From Accumulibacter sp. (GTDB lineage Bacteria > Pseudomonadota > Gammaproteobacteria > Burkholderiales > Rhodocyclaceae): DNA of 64,000 nt. The translations under genes were made by a program, and so were the position numbers. The stretch spans positions 1 through 64,000 of the forward strand of contig JACKLX010000001.1 of NCBI GenBank assembly GCA_024235695.1, given 5' to 3'. Below, in pieces: positions 57,180-64,000 of the stretch. Numbering within the stretch: position 1 is the first letter of the stretch; each line of letters begins with the position of its first letter. The notes below the pieces were generated by a model. It was not told the origin of the DNA. It ran no database searches and saw only the letters and a program-made list of their open reading frames with translations.

Positions 57180-58790
57180 ATGCAAGCCACGTCACACGCC
57201 GGCTATGCCGGCAACCACGATCACGATAGCCACGGACACCCGACCGGTTGGAAGCGCTGGGTCACCACGACCAACCACAAGGACATCGGCACGATGTACC
57301 TCTGGTTCAGTTTCGTGATGTTCCTCGTCGGCGGCGCAATGTCGCTGATCATCCGCGCCGAACTGTTTGCCCCGGGACTGCAGTACGTGTCGCCGGAGTT
57401 CTACAACCAGATGTTGACCCTGCATGCTCTGATCATGGTCTTCGGGGCGATCATGCCGGCCTTCGTCGGCTTCGCCAACTGGATGATCCCGATGATGATC
57501 GGCGCCTCCGACATGGCCTTCGCGCGCTTGAACAACTGGAGTTTCTGGTTGCTCCCTCCCGCCGCCATCCTGCTGACCGCGTCGCTGTTCATGCCCGGCG
57601 GCGCCGCCGGCACCGGCTGGACATTGTACCCGCCGCTGTCGGTGCAGATGGGCATGGGAATGGACATGGCGATCTTCGCGGTGCACATCCTCGGCATGTC
57701 GTCGATCATGGGTTCGATCAACATCGTCACGACGATTCTCAACCTGCGTACGCCCGGCATGACCCTGATGAAGATGCCGCTGTTCTGCTGGACGTGGCTG
57801 GTGACGGGCTTCCTGCTGATCGCTTCGATGCCGATCCTTGCCGGCGCGGTGACCATGCTGCTGACCGACCGCCATTTCGGCACCAGCTTCTTCGCCGCCG
57901 CCGGTGGCGGTGATCCGGTGCTGTTCCAGCACATCTTCTGGTTCTTCGGCCATCCCGAGGTCTACATCATCGCCTTGCCGGCCTTTGGCGTCGTCTCGCA
58001 CGTGATCCCGGCCTTCTCGCGCAAGCCCCTGTTCGGCTACGCCTCGATGGTCTACGCGATCGCCGCCATCGGCCTGATCTCGTTCTTTGTCTGGGCCCAC
58101 CACATGTATGTGACCGGCATCCCGCTCACCGGGCAGCTGTATTTCATGTACGCGACGATGCTGATCGCGGTACCCACCGGGGTCAAGGTATTCAACTGGG
58201 TCACCACCATGTGGCGCGGCTCGCTGACCTTCGAAACACCGATGCTGTTCGCGCTCGGCTTCCTGGTGCTGTTCACCATCGGCGGCCTCACCGGCCTGGT
58301 GCTGGCGATGACCGCGGTCGATATCCAGCTGCAGGATACCTATTACGTCGTCGCCCATTTCCACTACGTGATGGTCGCCGGAGCGTTGTTCTCGGCCTAC
58401 GCCGGCCTCTACTTCTGGCTGCCGAAGTGGACCGGCCACATGTACAACGAAAAGCTCGGCAAGCTTCACTTCTGGCTGTCGATGATCTTCTTCAATATCG
58501 CCTTCTTCCCGCAGCACTTCCTCGGCCTGGCCGGCATGCCGCGGCGGATTCCGGACTACGCGCAGCAGTTTGCCGACTTCAACGTCATTTCCGGCATTGG
58601 CGCTTTCGGCTTCGGCTTCAGCCAGCTGCTGGTCCTGGTGATCGTCTTCCAGGCCGTGAAAGGTGGTGCCAAGGCCTCGAGCCGACCGTGGGACGGCGCC
58701 CACGGGCTGGAATGGACCGTTCCCTCGCCGGCGCCCTACCATACCTTCGAGGATCCGCCGGTGTTCAACCAGGCCGAGGCGCACGGATGA
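57180..58790 (+). CDS. ctaD: Cytochrome c oxidase subunit I (aa3 type)
   Basis: 536 residues, 12 helices. Heme a ligands and CuB ligands are intact: LTLHALIMVFGAIMP, HPEVYIIALPAFGVVSH (His-Tyr cross-link region), WAHHMYVTGIP and YYVVAHFHYVMVAGA. N-terminal region is His-rich (HAGYAGNHDHDSHGHP), possibly metal binding. CAGGAGA precedes the ATG, 31 bases after ctaC. Its stop overlaps the next small gene. Confidence 0.97.
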   Translation: MQATSHAGYAGNHDHDSHGHPTGWKRWVTTTNHKDIGTMYLWFSFVMFLVGGAMSLIIRAELFAPGLQYVSPEFYNQMLTLHALIMVFGAIMPAFVGFANWMIPMMIGASDMAFARLNNWSFWLLPPAAILLTASLFMPGGAAGTGWTLYPPLSVQMGMGMDMAIFAVHILGMSSIMGSINIVTTILNLRTPGMTLMKMPLFCWTWLVTGFLLIASMPILAGAVTMLLTDRHFGTSFFAAAGGGDPVLFQHIFWFFGHPEVYIIALPAFGVVSHVIPAFSRKPLFGYASMVYAIAAIGLISFFVWAHHMYVTGIPLTGQLYFMYATMLIAVPTGVKVFNWVTTMWRGSLTFETPMLFALGFLVLFTIGGLTGLVLAMTAVDIQLQDTYYVVAHFHYVMVAGALFSAYAGLYFWLPKWTGHMYNEKLGKLHFWLSMIFFNIAFFPQHFLGLAGMPRRIPDYAQQFADFNVISGIGAFGFGFSQLLVLVIVFQAVKGGAKASSRPWDGAHGLEWTVPSPAPYHTFEDPPVFNQAEAHG

Positions 58791-58903
58791 CCCACGACCC
58801 GTCGCGCGAGCAGAACAGCCGGCGCATCGCGATCGGCCTGGCGCTGTTCGCGGCAGCCGTTTTTCTCAGTTTCGTCATCCGGCAGTGGCTGGCCAACACG
58901 TGA
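58787..58903 (+). CDS. Cytochrome oxidase small assembly protein (38 aa)
   Basis: MTHDPSREQNSRRIAIGLAL and one hydrophobic helix ending FVIRQWLANT. It overlaps ctaD by four bases (ATGA) and ctaG starts inside its stop codon, so translation runs through all three. This tiny single-helix gene is conserved at this spot in betaproteobacterial cox loci. Confidence 0.85.
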   Translation: MTHDPSREQNSRRIAIGLALFAAAVFLSFVIRQWLANT

Positions 58904-59505
58904 ATCCGGCTCTCGACCCGCTCGCCGCGACGCCGGTTGCCGCGCGGCCGCCGGCGAGGCCGCGCAGCAACTGGCGCGTCGTCGCGATCCTGCTGACCGT
59001 GGTCGTCGGCAGCTTGCTCTTCGTCTCGCTGCAGCCGCGCCTTTACCAGGCCTTTTGTGATTGGACCGGTCTCTACGATATCGACCGTGCCGAGCGTGTC
59101 GCGACGTCGTCGATCCCGGCCCGTCCGGTGACGCTGGAGTTCGACGCCAACAGCCACGACGGTGGCTTGAAGTTCAGTCCCAAGACGACCAGTATCGTCG
59201 CCAGGACCGGCGAGATCGTGCACGTGGTGTACCGAATCGAGAATACGCTTGACCGCACCGTGATTGGCCAGGCGATCCCCAGTTACGGGCCACAGTACGC
59301 GGGTGGCTACGTCAAGAAACTCGATTGTTTTTGCTTCAAGCAGCAGACCTTTGCCGCGCACGAAGTTCGCGAGATGCCGGTCGTTTTTCTGCTCGAGCAG
59401 CGGCTGCCCGAAGAGGTCAATACGGTCACCCTCTCGTACACCTTCTTCGAGGTGCCGGCGGGCAGCGCCAAGGCATCGGCGACAGCGTCGGACGGCGGGA
59501 AGTGA
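58900..59505 (+). CDS. ctaG: Cytochrome c oxidase assembly protein CtaG/Cox11
   Basis: Copper chaperone for the CuB site. 201 residues from a GTG overlapping the previous stop. One N-terminal helix (RVVAILLTVVVGSLLFVSLQ), then the periplasmic Cox11 domain with the copper motif CFCF in KKLDCFCFKQQTF and the NRA-like block VYRIENTLDRTVIGQAIPSY. Length and motif order match the family. Confidence 0.93.
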   Translation: MNPALDPLAATPVAARPPARPRSNWRVVAILLTVVVGSLLFVSLQPRLYQAFCDWTGLYDIDRAERVATSSIPARPVTLEFDANSHDGGLKFSPKTTSIVARTGEIVHVVYRIENTLDRTVIGQAIPSYGPQYAGGYVKKLDCFCFKQQTFAAHEVREMPVVFLLEQRLPEEVNTVTLSYTFFEVPAGSAKASATASDGGK

Positions 59506-59508
59506 GCT

Positions 59509-59721
59509 ATGACGATGCCCGGGTTGCGGCAACCGAAAGGCGAGCGCTTTCGCACCATTCGCACGGTCGCCTGGGCTCTGCTGGGAATACGCGGGCACAA
59601 GCCGCACAGGGAAGGCGCTCCGGCGATGTCGCCGCTGCAGATTTTGATCACGGCGCTGGCCTTCATGCTGGTTTTTGTACTGACGCTGGTGAGCGTGGCC
59701 ATCTACATCAGTGGCCACTGA
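59509..59721 (+). CDS. DUF2970 small membrane protein
   Basis: 70 residues; RTIRTVAWALLGIRGHKPHR then one C-terminal helix (LQILITALAFMLVFVLTLVS). DUF2970 is a betaproteobacterial family found between ctaG and ctaE. Function unknown, presumed oxidase assembly. Confidence 0.88.
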   Translation: MTMPGLRQPKGERFRTIRTVAWALLGIRGHKPHREGAPAMSPLQILITALAFMLVFVLTLVSVAIYISGH

Positions 59722-59780
59722 TCGGACGCGAGAGCAAGCTAACAGGGCAATAACGACAATATGATCAGGAGGAAGTCACT

Positions 59781-60635
59781 ATGAGTCACCCCGCATCCGC
59801 AAGCCGCTATTTCGTCCCCGAGCCGTCACACTGGCCGCTCGTCGGCTCGATGGCCCTGCTCCTGCTGGCCAGCGGCGCCGTGATGATGATGAATTCGCTG
59901 GCCAACGGCGGCTACGTGCTGCTCGGCGGCTTCGCGATTCTGACGATCATGCTCTTCGGCTGGTTCGGTCGGGTGGTCGGCGAATCCGAGGGCATGCGCT
60001 ACAACCTCCAGGTCGACCGCTCGTTCCGTCTGGCGATGGGCTGGTTCATTTTTTCGGAAGTGATGTTCTTCGTGGCCTTCTTCGGCGCGTTGTTCTACAT
60101 TCGTGTGCTGGCCATTCCGGATCTCGCCAGCCCCGAACAGGCGGTGCTCTGGGAAGGCTTCCGGGATATCTGGCCAAGCGCCGGACCGGCCGCCAAGGAT
60201 CCCTTCTCGCCGATGCACGCCTGGGGCATTCCGGCGATCAACACCTTGCTGCTGCTGAGTTCCGGCGTCACCGTGACCTGGGCGCACTGGGGGCTGATCG
60301 CCAACAAGCGGCAGCAGTTGATCATCGGTCTGGCACTGACCATCCTGCTCGGCGTGCTGTTCCTGTCGCTGCAGGTGTACGAGTACCTTGAGGCCTACAG
60401 CCATCTCAACCTCAAGATGACCACCGGCGTATACGGTTCGACCTTCTTCATGCTGACCGGCTTCCACGGTTTTCACGTGACGCTCGGCGTGACCATGCTG
60501 ACGGTGATTCTCATGCGCTCGATAAAGGGGCACTTCACCGCCGAGCGCCACTTCGCCTTCGAGGGCGTTGCCTGGTACTGGCACTTCGTCGATGTCGTCT
60601 GGCTTGGCCTGTTCATCGTCATCTACTGGTTGTAG
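59781..60635 (+). CDS. ctaE: Cytochrome c oxidase subunit III
   Basis: 284 residues, seven helices. Contains GWFIFSEVMFFVAFFGALFY (helix 3 Glu), WGIPAINTLLLLSSGVTVTW, GFHGFHVTLGV and YWHFVDVVWLGLFIVIYWL, the standard CoxC blocks. AGGAGGA precedes the ATG. A hairpin follows the stop. Confidence 0.96.
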   Translation: MSHPASASRYFVPEPSHWPLVGSMALLLLASGAVMMMNSLANGGYVLLGGFAILTIMLFGWFGRVVGESEGMRYNLQVDRSFRLAMGWFIFSEVMFFVAFFGALFYIRVLAIPDLASPEQAVLWEGFRDIWPSAGPAAKDPFSPMHAWGIPAINTLLLLSSGVTVTWAHWGLIANKRQQLIIGLALTILLGVLFLSLQVYEYLEAYSHLNLKMTTGVYGSTFFMLTGFHGFHVTLGVTMLTVILMRSIKGHFTAERHFAFEGVAWYWHFVDVVWLGLFIVIYWL

Positions 60636-60638
60636 AAC

Positions 60639-60676
60639 GTGGCGTGCGGTGCCCGGCGACGAGCACCGCGCGCCAC
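60639..60676. terminator. Hairpin between ctaE and the converging DUF2909 gene
   Basis: GTGGCGTGCGGTGC (60639-60652) pairs with GCACCGCGCGCCAC (60663-60676) with one T-G wobble. Shared terminator by position; no T-run. Confidence 0.55.
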
Positions 60677-60682
60677 CAGGTA

Positions 60683-60880
60683 TCACAGGCGGTCAACGAT
60701 CCAGCCAAGACGTTGCCCGGCCATCAGCAGCAGAAACAGCGCCAGGGAAAGACCGACGCGGAACGATAGCGCCTTGACCGCGCGGGTCTTTCCCTGGCCT
60801 TGATCGCGATAGATGAACACCAGCGCGCTGGCGAGACTGGCGACGATGGTGATCAGCATCAGCACAACGACGATGCGCAT
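60683..60880 (-). CDS. Twin-transmembrane DUF2909 protein
   Basis: 65 residues, two helices (MRIVVVLMLITIVASLASAL and VGLSLALFLLLMAGQRLGW) with a basic loop between. Opposite in direction to the rest of the locus, the usual situation for this gene between ctaE and SURF1 in betaproteobacteria. GAGGA-like site upstream. Confidence 0.8.
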   Translation of the reverse strand: MRIVVVLMLITIVASLASALVFIYRDQGQGKTRAVKALSFRVGLSLALFLLLMAGQRLGWIVDRL

Positions 60881-60958
60881 CGATCTTCCTCCTCAAAACC
60901 ACAGTCTACCGGAGTCGCGCTGCGGGTAGTGCGTCAAGCCGGGCAGAGCGCGTCAGCG

Positions 60959-61657
60959 ATGTCGACCTTTCCTCTCCAGCGCGGATATCTGCGTCTCGTG
61001 CTGCCCATGCTGCTGGTGGTGGTCTGCCTGGCGATGGCGCGGCTACAGCTGTGGCGCGCCGAGACCCGCGGCGAGCGCTTCGAGCGCGAGCAGGCCGCCC
61101 TCGTCGCGACGCCGATCAGCTTGTCTCCGGAGCAGCGCCAGCGCGACGAGCTGGTCGATCGGGCCGCGACCGTCCGCGGCCACTGGCTGCCGGAGAAGAC
61201 GCTGTTTCTCGACAACAAGATCCATCATGGCCGCCCCGGCTACCAGGTGCTTACGCCGATGCAGCTGAGCGGCAGCAGTTCTGTGGTCTTGGTCAATCGC
61301 GGCTGGCTACCGGCGCCGCGACTGCGTTCCGATGTTCCGTCGGTTTCGTCGGCAAGCGGCGAACGGGAGATCGCCGGTGTGACCCGCAGCTTTGAAACGA
61401 GGGCATTCGAATTGCAGGAAACGTTCCCGGAAGGCCGGATCTGGCAGCATGTCCGCGAAGACGAATACCGGCGACGCAGCGGCCTCGACGCACTGCCGGT
61501 GATACTGCTGCAGACCGGCACAGACGACGATGGCCTGATCCGTGACTGGGGCAGTCCCGACAATCCGGCCAACAGACACTACGGCTACGCCGCGATGTGG
61601 CTGGTCTTCGCCCTGCTGGCCGCGGCCTATGGCTTCCTTGCATGGCGAAAGAAATGA
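60959..61657 (+). CDS. SURF1-family oxidase assembly protein
   Basis: 232 residues: helix near each end (LVLPMLLVVVCLAMARLQLW; AMWLVFALLAAAYGFLAW) and a periplasmic domain with VRGHWLPEKTLFLDNKIHHG and VLVNRGWLPAP, the SURF1 blocks, plus NRHYGYAAMW at the end. SURF1 helps deliver heme a to subunit I. Overlaps the next gene by four bases. Confidence 0.92.
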   Translation: MSTFPLQRGYLRLVLPMLLVVVCLAMARLQLWRAETRGERFEREQAALVATPISLSPEQRQRDELVDRAATVRGHWLPEKTLFLDNKIHHGRPGYQVLTPMQLSGSSSVVLVNRGWLPAPRLRSDVPSVSSASGEREIAGVTRSFETRAFELQETFPEGRIWQHVREDEYRRRSGLDALPVILLQTGTDDDGLIRDWGSPDNPANRHYGYAAMWLVFALLAAAYGFLAWRKK

Positions 61658-62271
61658 ACAGCGAAAAAACCATCACCGACACGCCGCAAGGGCTTTCCGG
61701 CGAGGTCAGGGCCGGCCGATCGTCGGCACGCCTGAAAGGCCGATTGACGCTGCTGGCGATCATCGCGATCGGCGTCTTGCCACTGCTCGCAGCCTTGTAC
61801 TTCCACTACATCTCGCCGCCCGAGCTCACGACGACCGAAGGTCAGCCGATCCAGCCGGTGCCGCTGCCCTTCGAATTCCTGCAAGACCCCGATGGTGCGC
61901 CACTGCCACATCCGGAAGTCAGCGGCAAGTGGCTGCTCATCTTCGCCGCCCCCGGTAGCTGCGACGCCCGCTGCCAGCACACGCTCTACCTGACGCGCCA
62001 GGCACGCACCGCGCAGGGACGCAACATGGCCCGTCTCGACCGCGTCTGGCTGATCACCGACGCGACCGCGCCGGCCACCGAACTGCTGGCGGCCCACCCC
62101 GACCTGGCGCTGGCCAGGGCCACCGACGGCCGCGTTCTCGAAGCCCTTGGTGGAAGCGAAAGCCGGCACATCAACTTGGTCGACCGGCGAGGCCTCATCG
62201 TTTTCCGCTACGCCGACGATCCCGACCCGAAAGCCTTCATTCGCGAGCTCGGCAAACTGATCAGGTTCTGA
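61654..62271 (+). CDS. Thioredoxin-fold oxidase-associated membrane protein (SCO-like)
   Basis: 205 residues. One N-terminal helix (RLTLLAIIAIGVLPLLAALY) and a periplasmic domain with WLLIFAAPGSCDARCQHTLY, a C-x3-C site as in SCO1 copper chaperones, but the distal SCO His is not obvious. The late segment HINLVDRRGLIVFRYADDPD fits the fold. ATG overlaps the SURF1 stop. In related genomes this gene sits before ctaA; that gene is not here. A role in copper or thiol handling for CuA is inferred. Confidence 0.8.
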   Translation: MNSEKTITDTPQGLSGEVRAGRSSARLKGRLTLLAIIAIGVLPLLAALYFHYISPPELTTTEGQPIQPVPLPFEFLQDPDGAPLPHPEVSGKWLLIFAAPGSCDARCQHTLYLTRQARTAQGRNMARLDRVWLITDATAPATELLAAHPDLALARATDGRVLEALGGSESRHINLVDRRGLIVFRYADDPDPKAFIRELGKLIRF

Positions 62272-62360
62272 CCAGCCCGATGCCGGTCGGCGCGGCGCCG
62301 GCATCCGGCTTACCCGCGGTGGCCAGCGGCTTCCCGGCGACGCTGAGCAAGCGAAAATGA

Positions 62361-62386
62361 CGAAGGCCGGACAAGGCCGGCCTTCG
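62361..62386. terminator. Bidirectional terminator between oxidase locus and rpoH
   Basis: CGAAGGCCGG pairs with CCGGCCTTCG around a 6-base loop. On the minus strand it is followed by TCATTTTCG, so it best terminates rpoH, but it serves both sides. Confidence 0.7.
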
Positions 62387-62407
62387 CTTGCGGTGGCAAA
62401 CGAGCCC

Positions 62408-63277
<870 letters not shown>

Positions 63278-63320
63278 CGAGTTGGATTCCTCCTTGCTTG
63301 TTGCTCTCTACAGTGCCATT

Positions 63321-63347
63321 CTAGCACTCGCAGCCTGAGAGTGCTAA
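63321..63347. promoter_or_regulatory. CIRCE element (HrcA operator) upstream of rpoH
   Basis: CTAGCACTC (63321-63329), nine bases, GAGTGCTAA (63339-63347): one mismatch to the TTAGCACTC-N9-GAGTGCTAA consensus. It is 44 bases ahead of the rpoH start. HrcA control of rpoH is known from betaproteobacteria. Confidence 0.92.
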
Positions 63348-63443
63348 GGGTGGAAAAAGTTCGCTCTATCGGGTCGGGCTGCCGGCCCGCGGCAGCGGGG
63401 TCGCTGTTGCGTTAGCTGTGCGACCCGCGCACAGCGTCGTCGA

Positions 63444-64000
63444 TCAGTCGAGCAGGCCGAACAGTGGGCGCAGGCGCACGCCGATCCACGATCCGAGCAG
63501 CGCCGCAACGATCCACAGCCAGCCGTGCAGACTGGTCGACGCCACCCCCGAAAAAAAGGCGCCGATGTTGCAACCGTAAGCCAGGCGCGCGCCATAGCCC
63601 ATCGTCAGGCCACCGAGCAGGGCGGCAGCAAACGACGCCACGGACATCCGCCAGACCGGAGAAAACCGCCCGGCGAGGATCGCGCCGGCCGCCGCGCCAA
63701 GCATCAGGGCGATATTCATGATCGACGTCACGTCGGTCAGGATGCCGCTTTCCAGCGCGGCATGCGGGAACGGCTGACTCCAGAACGGATCTTGCGCGGC
63801 GCTCCAGCCGACCGCCTGCGCAAACTTGGCTCCCCACAGGGTAAACGCCCAGGTAATCGTCCACGGGTGACCGGCGAGCAGCAGCGTTGCAAGATTCAAC
63901 ACCGCGAGCATCACGGCACCGGCCAGCAAGGGCCATGGCCCGCGCCACAGATGCCAGCTGGCGATGGCCGATGACTCGTCGCGCCGCCGCAGCGCCAACG
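63444..64000 (-). CDS. YeeE/YedE-family transporter, C-terminal part (cut by window edge)
   Basis: About 185 residues visible, open to the end of the window. Helices LLAGAVMLAVLNLATLLLAG, ILTDVTSIMNIALMLGAAAG and others; the signature GYGARLAYGCNIGAFFSGVA with its conserved Cys is the C-terminal repeat of YeeE/YedE (DUF395) proteins, some of which import thiosulfate. The N-terminal half should lie beyond 64000. A TTG at 63998 would allow a short form, but family length favours truncation by the window. Confidence 0.85.
   Translation of the reverse strand, partial: LALRRRDESSAIASWHLWRGPWPLLAGAVMLAVLNLATLLLAGHPWTITWAFTLWGAKFAQAVGWSAAQDPFWSQPFPHAALESGILTDVTSIMNIALMLGAAAGAILAGRFSPVWRMSVASFAAALLGGLTMGYGARLAYGCNIGAFFSGVASTSLHGWLWIVAALLGSWIGVRLRPLFGLLD

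Overview
The window is high-GC, densely coded chromosomal DNA from a betaproteobacterium. Four features point there: a cox cluster that carries the small assembly protein, CtaG, DUF2970 and twin-TM DUF2909 genes; a rpoH gene behind a CIRCE element; NtrBC/sigma-54 control of glnA and amtB; and a glk-glgP-glgB-glgX glycogen block. Together these fit the Rhodocyclales, and an Accumulibacter-like organism (glycogen-cycling) is plausible, but that assignment is inference from gene content because no rRNA is present. I saw no rRNA, tRNA, CRISPR array, insertion sequence or prophage.

Layout. 1-2 kb: lipid A/LPS genes (waaG end, lpxL), divergent from metK, which has a strong sigma-70 promoter and a ~140-nt leader with a terminator-like hairpin. 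3.4-4.0 kb: a frameshifted, truncated HD-GYP-type gene. 4.0-9.3 kb (minus): birA, coaX and an envelope-stress-like set (DUF350, SPFH, zinc-ribbon/DUF4178, 48-aa membrane protein). 9.3-14.2 kb: the nitrogen control block (ntrC, ntrB, DUF4124 protein, glnA) with a sigma-54 promoter and two NtrC sites. 14.3-17.2 kb: rhodanese, nadA, ArsC-like protein and an Hsp33 lacking half of its zinc cysteines. 17.2-26.9 kb: a GlcD-like oxidase, then glk-glgP-glgB-glgX. 26.9-31.6 kb: a Nudix-ThiE fusion, a DUF815 ATPase, mltA, and amtB with its own NtrC/sigma-54 control region.

31.6-45.5 kb is looser and more accessory: an orphan secreted/membrane-active-looking protein with a nitrile-hydratase-like leader, a DadA-like oxidase, a methyltransferase, a haloacid dehalogenase, an OYE, an HpaB-family flavoprotein divergent from a TetR regulator with a perfect 17-bp operator, paired SMR exporters, a DUF3482 GTPase with a DUF2868 protein, and an MliC-like lipoprotein. 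45.6-53.7 kb is housekeeping: PfkB kinase, DUF3426, prmA, accCB, aroQ, TlpA-like thioredoxin, mpl. 53.7-62.3 kb is a complete aa3-type cytochrome oxidase locus with cytochrome c-fused subunit II, heme O synthase, assembly factors and FNR/Anr-type boxes on both sides of the divergent start. 62.4-64.0 kb: rpoH with CIRCE and the end of a YeeE/YedE transporter.

The least expected signal is a ~90-nt element present twice, upstream of glk and upstream of the SMR pair. Both copies hold a small ORF that ends just before the downstream start codon, and within its nine-residue core (DPSPAHGRR) every difference between the copies is synonymous. A shared leader-peptide cassette or a dispersed repeat would both explain it.
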